The notes under the pieces are model-generated. The model was not told the DNA's origin, searched no databases, and saw nothing but the letters and a program-made list of their open reading frames with translations. Source: Kribbella pittospori (GTDB lineage Bacteria > Actinomycetota > Actinomycetes > Propionibacteriales > Kribbellaceae). From it: a stretch of DNA of 64,000 nt. Position numbers and translations under genes: made by a program. Of this stretch, positions 34,954 through 44,160 are shown piece after piece; within the stretch, counting starts at the first letter, position 1, and every line of letters begins with the position of its first letter. The stretch is taken from positions 124,001-188,000 of the forward strand of contig NZ_SJKB01000014.1 in the NCBI RefSeq assembly GCF_004331465.1, written 5' to 3'.

Positions 34954-35439
34954 ATGACGGAGAACACGGTAAACCCCATCCCCGACGGTTATCACTCGCT
35001 GACGCCGTACCTGGCCGTGCCGGACGGCCCGAAGGCGATCGAGTTCTACGTCGAGGTGTTCGGGGCCGAGGTGATCAGCCGGCAGGACATGCCGGACGGG
35101 CGGGTCGGTCAGGCGGAGCTGAAGTTCGGGAACTCGATGCTGCAGTTGAGCGACCAAATGCCGCAGATCGGGCTGCAGGCACCGAACGGCGAGTGGGTGC
35201 ACTCCTCGCTGGTCCACTACGTGCCCGACGTGGACGCGACGTACGCGAAGGCGGTCGCGGCCGGGGCGAAGCCGGTGGAGGAGGTCCAGACCTTCATGAC
35301 CGGCGACCGCTTCGGCACCGTGATCGACCCGTTCGGCCACCGCTGGGCCATCCTGACAAAGGTCGAGGACGTGTCGCGGGAGGAAGCGGATCGGCGGGTG
35401 AAGGAATGGCTGGACTCCAACCCGGGGGAGCTGCAGTAG
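34954..35439 (+). CDS. VOC/PhnB-like glyoxalase-fold protein
   Basis: 161 residues. The N-terminus HSLTPYLAVPDGPKAIEFYVEVFGAEV and the end IDPFGHRWAILTKVEDVSREEADRR are typical of PhnB-type VOC proteins, often annotated as bleomycin-resistance-like. Metal-ligand positions are plausible but not certain. It is divergent from the AraC gene with a 57-base gap, so that regulator probably controls it. Confidence 0.88.
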   Translation: MTENTVNPIPDGYHSLTPYLAVPDGPKAIEFYVEVFGAEVISRQDMPDGRVGQAELKFGNSMLQLSDQMPQIGLQAPNGEWVHSSLVHYVPDVDATYAKAVAAGAKPVEEVQTFMTGDRFGTVIDPFGHRWAILTKVEDVSREEADRRVKEWLDSNPGELQ

Positions 35440-35502
35440 GCGGTCGGGATTAAGGCGCGCTGACCGGCGAGCTCAAGCCGCCGGCAGTGCAAAGATGCCG
35501 TT

Positions 35503-36198
35503 ATGGACCCGGCCGCCGTCTCCCCCTGGCGCCGACTGACGCGGGCGGCCGTCTACGCGGTCGTCGTCGCCATCCCGCTGGCGATGCTGGCGTTCCTCGT
35601 CCGCACCAAGTACGACCCGCTGGTGACCTTCGACCAGAACCTCATCGTCGCCGCGACCGACTACACCCGCGGCCACCCACGGTTCCGGACGTTCGTCGAC
35701 ACGTGGGAGCTGATCAGCCAGCCCTGGGTGATGTTCCTGTTCCTGGGCCTGCCGGTGAGCCTGTACGTCTGGTTCGGCAAGCACCTGCGGACGCGGGCCT
35801 GGTGGGCGCTGGCGACGATGGCCGCCGGCTGGGCCATCGCGGGCGTGCTCAAGTTTCTCGTTCGCCGTACCCGCCCGCAGATCGACGACGCGTTCGCCCA
35901 GCACGCCGGATTCTCCTTCCCCTCCGGTCACGCCACCAACAACGCGATCGTCGTCACGGTGGTCGTCCTGTTGATCTGGCCCCTCGTGGGTACCGGTCTG
36001 CGGAGGCTGCTGGTCGGCCTCGGTGCGGTTTGGGTGATCGTGACGTGTGCCGACAGGCTCTATGCGGGCGCCCACTTCCTGTCCGACGTCACGGCCGGTG
36101 TGCTGCTCGGGTGCGGGCTGACGGTCGCGTCGTACGCGGGCTATCTGGGCTGGAGGCCGCCAACCCCCACCGACGGCACGACGGAAGGTTCAGACTGA
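35503..36198 (+). CDS. PAP2-superfamily phosphatase
   Basis: 231 residues with five or six membrane helices. The three catalytic motifs are KFLVRRTRP, PSGHATN and RLYAGAHFLSD, the last with the conserved His and Asp. It likely dephosphorylates a lipid phosphate or undecaprenyl diphosphate at the outer face of the membrane. It is coupled to the next PAP2 gene by TGATG. Confidence 0.92.
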   Translation: MDPAAVSPWRRLTRAAVYAVVVAIPLAMLAFLVRTKYDPLVTFDQNLIVAATDYTRGHPRFRTFVDTWELISQPWVMFLFLGLPVSLYVWFGKHLRTRAWWALATMAAGWAIAGVLKFLVRRTRPQIDDAFAQHAGFSFPSGHATNNAIVVTVVVLLIWPLVGTGLRRLLVGLGAVWVIVTCADRLYAGAHFLSDVTAGVLLGCGLTVASYAGYLGWRPPTPTDGTTEGSD

Positions 36199-36905
36199 TG
36201 GCGTTCCTCAGCGGCTGGCAGGAAGACACCTCCCGACCCACCGCCAAGGAGGCGGGCCGTGACCTGGCGGTCCGCGCGCTGGCGCCTCTCGTGGTGTGGT
36301 GGCTGGTCGTGGTCGGGATGGGCTGGCTCCTCACCGACGGCCCGCTGAAGGACCTGGGCGTCTCCGAGAACAGCGTCAGCAAGAGCTTGGAGTCGTCACG
36401 CACGGCGTTCGGTGACGCGGTCACCCTCTTCTTCTCGTGGACGGGCGCGACGGTCAGCATCCTCGGCGTGTGCCTGGTCGTGGTCGTGCTGGTCTGGCGG
36501 CGGACCAAACAGTGGTGGTTTGCGGTCGTGCCGCTCATCGCGATCAGCCTGCAGGGGATGGTCTTCTTCTTCACCCAGCTCCTCATCGTCCGCGAGCGCC
36601 CCGACGTCGAGAAGCTGGACAACTCGGCGCCGACCTCCAGCTTCCCGAGCGGGCACACCGGTGCCGCGACCGCGCTGTACTTCACGCTGGGGCTGATGGC
36701 CCTGCGGATCACGAACCGGGTGCTCCGCACCGTGGTGGTCAGCGTGTGCGTGGCGGTCCCGTTCCTCGTCGCGACGGCACGGCTCTACCGGGGCATGCAC
36801 TTCCTCAGCGACGTGGTGGTGGCCATCCTCAACGGCTCGGTTGCGGCCCTGCTCGCCTGGTGCTGGCTGCGTCGCAGCGATGGGGAGGATCAGACCCGCG
36901 CGTAG
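36198..36905 (+). CDS. PAP2-superfamily phosphatase
   Basis: 235 residues, a second PAP2 enzyme. Motif 1 is represented by IVRERPDVEKLD, motif 2 by PSGHTGAATAL, and motif 3 by RLYRGMHFLSDV. The lysine of motif 1 is absent, replaced by Val-Arg, which may change activity. It overlaps the convergent DUF1206 gene by 16 bases. The two phosphatases and the DAG-kinase-like gene suggest a lipid phosphate cycle. Confidence 0.9.
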   Translation: MAFLSGWQEDTSRPTAKEAGRDLAVRALAPLVVWWLVVVGMGWLLTDGPLKDLGVSENSVSKSLESSRTAFGDAVTLFFSWTGATVSILGVCLVVVVLVWRRTKQWWFAVVPLIAISLQGMVFFFTQLLIVRERPDVEKLDNSAPTSSFPSGHTGAATALYFTLGLMALRITNRVLRTVVVSVCVAVPFLVATARLYRGMHFLSDVVVAILNGSVAALLAWCWLRRSDGEDQTRA

Positions 36906-37699
36906 CGGGCACGCGCGAAGGAGTACACGCCGTACGCCGCCAGGCCGAGCGCGATACCGAGCAGAACGACCGTGCCGGCGGGCAGGTCCCGCATCGATCG
37001 AAGGCCTCCGTCCAGTCCGGTCGCCTTGCCCGCCCGCTGCTGGATGGCGGCCGTGATGAAGAGGATGCCCACGGCCGCCAGTGCGATGCCCTTGCCGATG
37101 TAGCCGACCCTGGCGGCGAGGACCACCCCCCGGCCCGGGTGCTCCTGCAGGTCCTGGAGGAACCGTTCCCGCCAGCCCTTGTCCACGTGGTAGGCGGCGA
37201 TGCCGATGATGGCGACGCCGACCAGACCGACGACAACCCGGCCACCCGGTGCCTCCATCAGGGTTGCGGTGAATTCCTCGGTCTGTTGGCTGGTCGACGT
37301 ACGACCGCCCGAGGCGAGCGTGAAGGACGTCCATGCGAGCGCGCTGTACAGCACGAGCTTGCCTCCGGCCTTCGCCTTGTCGGACGCCTCGTACCGGGTG
37401 ACGAGCTCAGTGAGCTGCCAGAGGGCGAGCAGGGCGAACCCAGCCGCGATCACCCAGAGCAGGACCTGGCCCACCGGCTTCTCGGCGAGTGTCGCCAGCG
37501 CCCCCGACTGGCTCGCCTCCTGGCTGCCGCCGCCGAGAGCGATCTGCGCGGTCAGGTAGGCGAGCAGCAGGTGCAGGACGCCGCTGGCGGCGTAGCCGAG
37601 GCGAGCCCCCCACTCGACCACGGGGTGGTCACCGGCCCTGGCTGCGGCCCTCTTCGCCGAGGCGCTCCCCCCGCCGGGCCGATCGCCACTGCTGTTCAT
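36890..37699 (-). CDS. DUF1206 membrane protein
   Basis: 269 residues with three repeats of a two-helix unit: LGYAASGVLHLLLAYLT, ALAWTSFTLASGG then VGLVGVAIIGIAAYHV, and RVGYIGKGIALAAVGILF then VVLLGIALGLAAYGVYSF. Each repeat starts with a G-Y-x-x-x-G-like turn, the DUF1206 pattern. Function unknown. It is divergent from the DAG-kinase-like gene with a 74-base gap. Confidence 0.9.
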   Translation of the reverse strand: MNSSGDRPGGGSASAKRAAARAGDHPVVEWGARLGYAASGVLHLLLAYLTAQIALGGGSQEASQSGALATLAEKPVGQVLLWVIAAGFALLALWQLTELVTRYEASDKAKAGGKLVLYSALAWTSFTLASGGRTSTSQQTEEFTATLMEAPGGRVVVGLVGVAIIGIAAYHVDKGWRERFLQDLQEHPGRGVVLAARVGYIGKGIALAAVGILFITAAIQQRAGKATGLDGGLRSMRDLPAGTVVLLGIALGLAAYGVYSFARARYARV

Positions 37700-37773
37700 G
37701 ATGTTCTCCCTCGCCTACGTGTACCGGCCACCGCCGCTGGTAAGCCTCGCAGGCGTCGTGCAACAGTACGCGG

Positions 37774-38727
37774 GTGAAGGCTAAGGGTCCTGAGATCGTC
37801 GTTGTCGTCAACCCGACGAAGGTCGAACTCGCCGACGTGCGCGAGGTTCTCCAGGACGCGGCCGCCGTGGCAGGCGTCGAGGCGCCGACGGTGGTCGAGA
37901 CGACCGAGGACGATCCCGGCTTCGGCCAGACGCGCGCGGCCGTTCGCGACGGCGCCGGTCTGGTGTGTGCCCTCGGGGGCGACGGGACCGTGCGGGCGGT
38001 GGCGCAGGAGCTCGTCGGCACCGGCGTCGCGATGGGTCTCCTTCCAGGCGGTACCGGGAACCTGCTGGCCCGCAACCTCGGCCTCCCGATCGACTCCCTG
38101 GCCGAGGCGGCCGCCGCGGCCTTCTCCGGCCGGGACCGCACGATCGATGTCGGATGGTTGGTCGTCGACCCCGTCGAGAGCCAGCGCGCTGGTGACCTGC
38201 GCACCGGCGCGGACAACGTCCACTGCTTCACCGTCATGGCCGGGGTCGGTTTCGACGCCGAGATCATGAATGACGCGCCCGAGGGCGTGAAGGACAAGGC
38301 CGGCTGGGCGGCGTACGTCGCCAGCGGCGGCACGCACCTGAAGGACGACCCGTTCGCGCTCGACCTGGTGGTGGATGGGCGCATCCCGGTCACCGGCCAG
38401 GCCCGCGCGGTCGTGGTCGGCAACTGCGGCGAGCTCACCGGCGGCATGGTGCTGCTGCCCGATGCCGAGGTCGATGACGGCCGGCTGGACGTGGCGACGG
38501 TCAGCCCCGAGAGCCTGACCGAGTGGATCGGGGTGGCCTCGCGGGTGCTGGCCGACCGGGGCGACGGACCGTCGCTCCAGCGTGATCGGGGTCGTGACCT
38601 CATGGTGCGAGTCGACCCGCCACAGCTGTGCGAGGTCGATGGTGACGTGCTGACCGAGGCGAGCCGGCTGCGCTTCGCGGTGCAGCCCGCCTGCCTCGTG
38701 GTACGCGTCGGTCGAGACAGCGCCTGA
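37774..38727 (+). CDS. Diacylglycerol kinase-like lipid kinase
   Basis: 317 residues from a GTG. The DAGK catalytic motif is VCALGGDGTVRAVAQ at about 65-79, with MGLLPGGTGNLLARNLGLP following. The C-terminal domain has GELTGGMVLLPDAEVDDGRLDV, typical of YegS/DgkB proteins. It would phosphorylate a diacylglycerol or related lipid with ATP. With the two PAP2 phosphatases, the DUF1206 protein and this kinase, the block looks like one lipid-modifying cluster. Confidence 0.9.
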   Translation: MKAKGPEIVVVVNPTKVELADVREVLQDAAAVAGVEAPTVVETTEDDPGFGQTRAAVRDGAGLVCALGGDGTVRAVAQELVGTGVAMGLLPGGTGNLLARNLGLPIDSLAEAAAAAFSGRDRTIDVGWLVVDPVESQRAGDLRTGADNVHCFTVMAGVGFDAEIMNDAPEGVKDKAGWAAYVASGGTHLKDDPFALDLVVDGRIPVTGQARAVVVGNCGELTGGMVLLPDAEVDDGRLDVATVSPESLTEWIGVASRVLADRGDGPSLQRDRGRDLMVRVDPPQLCEVDGDVLTEASRLRFAVQPACLVVRVGRDSA

Positions 38728-39046
38728 CGGCACGTCAGGGAACGAGACAGCGGCCCGCCGGAACCGTCCCCTGCGGCAGTTTCGGCGGACCGCTGACTAA
38801 GAGTGTGCACGTGATCACGCTCAATGGCAAGCCGTCGATTGATGAAACAACTACTTGAAGTGAGCGTTTCAAGGCGGTGAACGGTGGGCCGGCCGGTGGA
38901 CCGGGGTCCGGTAAGCTTTGGTCGCAAGAGCCTGGATGCGTTGCCGGATGAATGTCCGGTGAACGTCTCCGGGCTTCACCGTTTCCAGCGTCCGGCAGTC
39001 GCGGAGTCGTGAGGCCGTCAGCCGGCGCGTGAAGAGGAGGGCTGAG
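38728..39046. other. 319-base gap before purA with a large hairpin
   Basis: AGCGGCCCGCCGGAAC (38749-38764) pairs with GTTTCGGCGGACCGCT (38779-38794), with two imperfect pairs, just after the kinase stop. It is a likely terminator without a T-run. Further on, CTTGAA/TTCAAG (38854-38873) form a small hairpin. The remainder is the purA leader, ending in GAGGAGGG. I see no riboswitch or reading frame that I can support. Confidence 0.5.
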
Positions 39047-40327
39047 ATGCCCGCAATCGTGCTCGTCGGCGCCCAGTGGGGCGATGAGGGCAAAGGCAAG
39101 GCGACCGATCTGCTCGGCAACACCGGCGCCGTGATCGACTACGTGGTCAAGTTCAACGGCGGCAACAACGCCGGCCACACGGTCGTGATCGGCTCCGAGA
39201 AGTACGCGCTGCACCTGCTGCCGAGCGGGATCCTGACTCCCGGCGTCACCCCGGTGATCGGCAACGGGGTGGTGATCGACCTCAACGTGCTGTTCGAGGA
39301 GCTCGACGCGCTGCAGGCCCGCGGCCTGGACACCTCGCGGCTCGTTGTCAGCGCCGGTGCGCACCTGATCTCGCCGTACAACCGGACTCTGGACAAGGTG
39401 ACGGAGCGTTTCCTCGGCAGCCGCCGGATCGGCACCACCGGCCGCGGCATCGGACCGACGTACGCGGACAAGATGAACCGGATCGGTATCCGGGTCCAGG
39501 ACCTGTACGACGAGAAGATCCTCGAGCAGAAGGTCACCGGCGCGCTGGAGCAGAAGAACCAGCTGCTGGTGAAGGTCTACAACCGGCGTGCGGTCGAGAT
39601 CTCCGAGGTGCTGGACGAACTGCTGGGGTACGCCGAACGCCTCCGGCCGATGGTGGCCGACACCAGCCTGCTGCTGAACAAGGCGCTGGACGACGGCAAG
39701 ACGGTGCTGATGGAGGCCGGTCAGGCGACGCTGCTGGACGTCGACCACGGGACGTACCCGTTCGTCACGTCGTCCAACGCGATCTCCGCCGGTGCGTGCA
39801 CGGGTGCCGGCATACCGCCGACCCGGATCGATCGCGTGATGGCGGTCGTGAAGGCCTACACGACGCGCGTCGGCGAGGGTCCGTTCCCGACGGAGCTGCT
39901 GGACGCGGACGGCGAGTGGCTGCGGCAGCAGGGCGCGGAGTTCGGTACGACGACCGGCCGGCCGCGCCGCTGTGGCTGGTACGACGCGGTCATCGCCCGG
40001 TACGCCGCCCGCGTGAACGGCGTCTCCGACTTCGTCCTCACCAAGCTGGACACCCTGACCGGCCGCGAGAAGATCCCGGTCTGCGTCGCGTACGACGTGA
40101 ACGGCGTACGGCACGAGGAGATGCCGATGACGCAGACCGACTTCCACCACGCGGTCCCGGTCTATGAGGAGTTCGACGGCTGGTCCGAGGACATCACCGG
40201 CTGCCGCACCTTCGAAGACCTCCCGAAGCAGGCCCAGACCTACGTCCGCGCCGTCGAGACCCTCAGCGGCGCCCGCATCTCCGCCATCGGCGTAGGCCCC
40301 GAACGATCCCAGATCATCCAGCCCTGA
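39047..40327 (+). CDS. purA: Adenylosuccinate synthetase
   Basis: 426 residues. It joins IMP and aspartate with GTP to adenylosuccinate, the first committed step to AMP. GTP-binding motif GAQWGDEGKGKATDLL at about 8-23, NGGNNAGHTVV, the catalytic HLLPSGI loop, and TGRPRRCGWYD near 305 are all in place. The ATG at 39047 has GAGGAGGG upstream; an ATG 18 bases earlier is less likely. A 545-codon minus frame over this gene is a codon shadow. Confidence 0.97.
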   Translation: MPAIVLVGAQWGDEGKGKATDLLGNTGAVIDYVVKFNGGNNAGHTVVIGSEKYALHLLPSGILTPGVTPVIGNGVVIDLNVLFEELDALQARGLDTSRLVVSAGAHLISPYNRTLDKVTERFLGSRRIGTTGRGIGPTYADKMNRIGIRVQDLYDEKILEQKVTGALEQKNQLLVKVYNRRAVEISEVLDELLGYAERLRPMVADTSLLLNKALDDGKTVLMEAGQATLLDVDHGTYPFVTSSNAISAGACTGAGIPPTRIDRVMAVVKAYTTRVGEGPFPTELLDADGEWLRQQGAEFGTTTGRPRRCGWYDAVIARYAARVNGVSDFVLTKLDTLTGREKIPVCVAYDVNGVRHEEMPMTQTDFHHAVPVYEEFDGWSEDITGCRTFEDLPKQAQTYVRAVETLSGARISAIGVGPERSQIIQP

Positions 40328-40394
40328 CCTCAGTCTGCGGCCACCTCGCACGCCGGGGTGGCCGGCAGTCATACCGTGGTCATACTATGGCCGG

Positions 40395-40676
40395 GTGACG
40401 GTGAAGAAGAAGACTCTGTCGTTCGACGAAGAGCTGTGGTCGGCGGTCGAGCGGCGGGCTCGGGAGGCGAACACGACGCCGTCGGCGTACGTGAACGAGT
40501 TGGTCGCCAAGAGCGAGCGGCTGTACCGCGGCCTGGAGGCGATCTCGGACTGGGAGTCTGAGCACGGCGCTCTGACTGCGGATCAGCTCGACTGGGCCGA
40601 CCGAGCGCTGGCGGACGCTCAGCGCGAGGCGGCCGACGGCGGCGAGTCGGACGACGGTAAGGGCACGAAGGCGTGA
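40395..40676 (+). CDS. Antitoxin of a PIN toxin-antitoxin pair
   Basis: 93 residues from a GTG. The N-terminus reads KKKTLSFDEELWSAVERRAREANTTPSAYVNELV, a ribbon-helix-helix (CopG/VapB-like) DNA-binding domain. The C-terminal half is acidic and probably disordered, to wrap the toxin. The stop overlaps the toxin start (GTGA). Unlike the pair at 4.4-5.0 kb, this one looks intact. Confidence 0.82.
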   Translation: MTVKKKTLSFDEELWSAVERRAREANTTPSAYVNELVAKSERLYRGLEAISDWESEHGALTADQLDWADRALADAQREAADGGESDDGKGTKA

Positions 40677-41080
40677 CGCAGCTGGTCTACGACGCCGGTG
40701 CCCTCATCGCCGCGGAGCGGAACGACCCGCGGCTATGGGCGATTCATCTGCGCGCTTTGATGCGTGGTGTCGAGCCGAGCGTGCCCGCCGCAGTGCTGGC
40801 CCAGGTCTGGCGCGGACACAAGCAGCGTGGTCTGCGTCGGCTGATCGACGGGTGTGACGTCGTACCGCTGACACAGGAACTCGCGACCCGGGTGGGCGAG
40901 CTGCTGGCCGTCGCGGATCGGGCCGACGTGGTTGATGCTCAGGTGGTGGCGTGCTGCTTCGAGTCGGCGGCGATCTGTGTGACCTCGGATCGGGGCGACA
41001 TCGCACACCTGGCGGAGGCGGCGCGTACCGGAGCCTGGCGTGGCAACACCCGATGGAAGGTGCCGATCATCTCCCTCTGA
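40673..41080 (+). CDS. PIN-domain ribonuclease toxin (VapC-like)
   Basis: 135 residues. PIN acidic residues are visible: the first Asp in LVYDAGALIAAE, ADRADVVDAQVVA in the middle and VTSDRGDIAHL near the end. The length fits VapC-type toxins, which cleave tRNA or rRNA. It is coupled by GTGA overlap to the antitoxin. It ends nine bases before the convergent kinase gene. Target RNA unknown. Confidence 0.88.
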   Translation: MTQLVYDAGALIAAERNDPRLWAIHLRALMRGVEPSVPAAVLAQVWRGHKQRGLRRLIDGCDVVPLTQELATRVGELLAVADRADVVDAQVVACCFESAAICVTSDRGDIAHLAEAARTGAWRGNTRWKVPIISL

Positions 41081-41089
41081 CCTTCGACC

Positions 41090-43036
41090 TCAGCGGCCGA
41101 TGAAGGGGAGGTCTCGGATGAAGGGGGCATCTCGGAGGTCGTTGAGGGTGGGGCGGTCGATGGTGGGGGTTTCGATGGGGGTGCGAGCCCAGGTGGAGCC
41201 TTCGCCTTGGGTGGCTTGGTAGAAGGTGAGGGCGCCGATCGCCAGGAGTACGGCGGCGATGGTGGCGGAGAGCCAGTGCCGGCGGAAGGTGTTGCGGGCG
41301 GCGATGTGGGCTCCGCGGCGAAGTGAGGTGCCGCCGGGGCCCCACCAGGCGGTGACGAGTGCGGTGAGTGCCGCGGAACCGAAGCCGAAGGCTGACAGCG
41401 GCTGCCAATCCAGACTGTTGGCGGTAGCGAGCACTCCGGTCACGACGACGCCGACAATCCCGCCCATGACGACGGGCAGGATCAGGCAGGGCAGAGTGAC
41501 GAGACCTGCCATGACCAGCTGCAGCGGTGTGGATGCTGCCGCGACTACGCTGTCCGAGCGGCCGGACCGACCGCGCATCTGGCGGCGTCGCATGAGCGCA
41601 GTACTCGAGCGGTCGACGGTCCGTGCGATCACGAACAGCACGATGGTGAGCAGCGAACCCAAGCCCGGGTAGAGCGCAATCAGCCCGGTCAGCGCCACCA
41701 TCAACCCGACGATGACCGCAGTACGCTTCCCGGTCGGCGGAGTCTTCTCCGGCCGGGGTGCCTGTGGCTGTGGCGAGCGCTCCTGCTGTGGAGCAGGTTG
41801 CTGGTACGGCGGACCGCCCTGCTGGTACGGCGCCGGCACCGGACTCTGCTGCTGGTACGGCGAGGGAGCCCCGTAGTACGGCGCGACGCCCTGCGGACCG
41901 CTCTGATACGGCAACGGCATCGCCGCAGGCGGCGCCGCGGTAGGCGTCGGGCTGTAGTTCACCGGATGAACCGGCGGAGAAGCCTCCGGCAACGGCTGAG
42001 CCGCCTTCTTGGCCGCAGCAGCCTCACGCAGCTTGTCGCGGATCGGAGCGAACGCCGACAGCGGCGGAATCACCGACGGAACGAGCTCCGCCACGTCAGT
42101 GGGTGAGTGCTCGTCCGACGGCATCTCACGAGTCATCAGCGCGGTCGGCGGGTTCAGGTGCACAGTCTCGGGCGCCGGCGTCTCCTTCGCCGGCAGTGCG
42201 TCGCGGCCCTCGGCGTACCGGTTGAGCCCCTCCATGATCTCGACCTGCGTGGGGCGGTCGTTCTTGTCGGGTGCGAGCGCCGCGGCGAGCAGTGGCTTCA
42301 GCCGCGGGTCGAGTCCGTCCAAGTCGGCTTGTCCGGTGTGCACGCGATGCAGCACAGCCTCGAACGGTCCCTTGCCGAACGGCCGCCGTCCGGTGGCCGC
42401 GAACGCCACAGTGGCCGCCCAGCCCCACCAGTCCGCCGACTCCGACACCATCTCGCCCTCGATGAGCTCCGGTGCGAGGTAGCCCGGCGTACCGATCACC
42501 AGACCGGTCTGGGTCAGCCGCAGGTCGTCGGCGGCCTGCGCGATGCCGAAGTCGATCATCACCGGCTTGCCGTTGAACATCATCACGTTGCCGGGCTTGA
42601 GGTCGCGGTGGATCACACCGACCTGGTGGATCGCCTGCAGCGACTCCGCCAGGCATCCGGCCAGCGGCAGCCACTTGCGCGGAGTCAACGGCCCGCGTTC
42701 GTCGACCTGCTCGTCCAGCGGCCGTCCCGGCACGAACCGGGTCACCAGGTAGGGCTGGTCGCCCTCCAGGTCGTGGTCGAGGATGCCTGCCACGCCGGGG
42801 TGGCTCACCTTCTGCAGTGTGGTCGCTTCACGCTGCAACCGGGCCCGTGCGATCGGGTCGTGCGCGACGTGCGGGCGCAGTACCTTGAGCGCGACCTCCT
42901 GGCGCTCGGGTCCTTCGGCCAGGTAGACGACACCCATGCCGCCCTGTCCGAGCCGCCGGATCAACCGGTACGGCCCGACCAGTTCCTCCCCCACCTCCTC
43001 GACAGGCGCGGAAGGCGGTCCCCCTGTGGCTGACAT
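41090..43036 (-). CDS. Membrane-bound Ser/Thr protein kinase
   Basis: 648 residues from MSATGGPPSAP. The kinase domain spans about 20-285: glycine loop LGQGGMGVVY (29-38), Lys51 in VALKVL, HRDLKPGN (143-150), DFG (162-164) and the P+1 loop GTPGYLAPE (182-190). A Pro/Gln/Tyr-rich linker follows (PYQQ units). About four membrane helices in the C-terminal third carry no clear sensor. This resembles Pkn-type Hanks kinases that anchor at the membrane, but with multiple TMs instead of PASTA repeats. Confidence 0.92.
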   Translation of the reverse strand: MSATGGPPSAPVEEVGEELVGPYRLIRRLGQGGMGVVYLAEGPERQEVALKVLRPHVAHDPIARARLQREATTLQKVSHPGVAGILDHDLEGDQPYLVTRFVPGRPLDEQVDERGPLTPRKWLPLAGCLAESLQAIHQVGVIHRDLKPGNVMMFNGKPVMIDFGIAQAADDLRLTQTGLVIGTPGYLAPELIEGEMVSESADWWGWAATVAFAATGRRPFGKGPFEAVLHRVHTGQADLDGLDPRLKPLLAAALAPDKNDRPTQVEIMEGLNRYAEGRDALPAKETPAPETVHLNPPTALMTREMPSDEHSPTDVAELVPSVIPPLSAFAPIRDKLREAAAAKKAAQPLPEASPPVHPVNYSPTPTAAPPAAMPLPYQSGPQGVAPYYGAPSPYQQQSPVPAPYQQGGPPYQQPAPQQERSPQPQAPRPEKTPPTGKRTAVIVGLMVALTGLIALYPGLGSLLTIVLFVIARTVDRSSTALMRRRQMRGRSGRSDSVVAAASTPLQLVMAGLVTLPCLILPVVMGGIVGVVVTGVLATANSLDWQPLSAFGFGSAALTALVTAWWGPGGTSLRRGAHIAARNTFRRHWLSATIAAVLLAIGALTFYQATQGEGSTWARTPIETPTIDRPTLNDLRDAPFIRDLPFIGR

Positions 43037-43162
43037 GCCATCTACGGTACGTCGGCAGCAGACCAAGCCGGCCGGATGACCTCTGAGGTAATCGTCTCGA
43101 TTCGGCTTCTGCCGGAGGCTTGTCGCAGCGAAACCATCCGAAAGAATGAGGAGCCAGTCACC

Positions 43163-43483
43163 ATGACCGCGTACGCGATCGCCTACCTGCGGAACATCAA
43201 GTTCGGCGACGACATCATCGAGTACCTGCAGCGCGTCGACGCGACCCTGGCGCCGTACGACGGGCACTTCATCGTGCACGGCGATGACGCGGAGCCGATC
43301 GAGGGCGAGTGGAGCGGTGCTCCGATCGTGATCGAGTTCCCCGACTACGACCACCTTCGCGGCTGGTACGACTCGCCGGCGTACCGGGAGATCCTGCACC
43401 TGCGCACCGACAACGCCGACAGCACCGTCGTCTTCGTCAACGGCTGCGGTCGCGACCACAAGGCCACCGACGTGCTGGTCTGA
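43163..43483 (+). CDS. DUF1330 family protein
   Basis: 106 residues from MTAYAIAYLRNI, with GAGGAG seven bases before the ATG. The ferredoxin-like DUF1330 pattern is clear: YLQRVDATLAPYDGHFIVHG, then GAPIVIEFPDYDHLRGWYDSPAYREIL. Function unknown; the family is related to dimeric alpha-beta barrel proteins. It is followed by the DJ-1-like gene 77 bases on. Confidence 0.88.
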   Translation: MTAYAIAYLRNIKFGDDIIEYLQRVDATLAPYDGHFIVHGDDAEPIEGEWSGAPIVIEFPDYDHLRGWYDSPAYREILHLRTDNADSTVVFVNGCGRDHKATDVLV

Positions 43484-43560
43484 CCTTCGTGGCCAGATCC
43501 TTGCGAACACCGTCGTCTCGGCCACTGGCTGGCGTCGCTGCCGGACGGTTGGGTAGAGCC

Positions 43561-44160
43561 ATGCGAATCGAGATGCTGGTGTTCGACGGTGTGGACGAGA
43601 TGGACGTGATGGGCCCGTTCGAGGTCTGGAGTCATGCCCGGCGGCAGCCGGAGTTCGACATGGCGCTGGTCGGTCTGGACGGTCCGGTCGAGGTGACCGG
43701 GCTGCACGGCCTGCAGTTCAAGGCGCCTGAGGGTCTCGGTACGCCGGACGCACTCTTCGTCCCGGGCGGCGGATGGATGAACCGGGCCGAGACGGGCTCG
43801 TGGGCCGAGGCGCGGCGTGGAGTCATGACGGCGAGGATCGCCGAACTCGCGCCCTCGCTCAGCCTGATCGCCTCGGTCTGCACCGGCGCGATGCTGCTCG
43901 CGGAGGCCGGGCTGCTGAAGGGCCGCCCGGCCACCACGAACCGCGGCGCCTGGGCCGAGCTGGAGGAGTTCGGCGCGGACCTCAAGACGAACCGCGTCGT
44001 CGACGACGGCGACCTGATCACCGCCGGCGGCGTGACCTCCGGCATCGACCTCGCCCTGTACATCGTCGAGCGGGTCTGCGGTGCCGACGCAGCCGACGGG
44101 ATCGCGGGTGCACTGGAGTACACCCGCGACCGCGACGTCTACGTTGCTTCAGGCAACTAA
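43561..44160 (+). CDS. DJ-1/PfpI family protein
   Basis: 199 residues of the class I glutamine amidotransferase-like fold. The nucleophile-elbow cysteine is Cys107 in IASVCTGAMLLAEAG, with GGGWMNR upstream and GVTSGIDLALYIVERV downstream. This branch includes isonitrile hydratase-like proteins and the sensor halves of GATase-AraC regulators, but there is no HTH domain here. Function unassigned. The 3' end overlaps the SDR gene by four bases. Confidence 0.88.
   Translation: MRIEMLVFDGVDEMDVMGPFEVWSHARRQPEFDMALVGLDGPVEVTGLHGLQFKAPEGLGTPDALFVPGGGWMNRAETGSWAEARRGVMTARIAELAPSLSLIASVCTGAMLLAEAGLLKGRPATTNRGAWAELEEFGADLKTNRVVDDGDLITAGGVTSGIDLALYIVERVCGADAADGIAGALEYTRDRDVYVASGN

Noticed and set aside
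38828..38890. A possible purine riboswitch or leader peptide before purA
   Set aside because: Only a small CTTGAA/TTCAAG hairpin is present; the conserved aptamer core is not visible and no leader frame has a ribosome site.
38735..40372. A 545-codon minus-strand frame opposite purA
   Set aside because: purA is unambiguous and the antisense frame shows only Arg/Asp/Val-rich shadow sequence.
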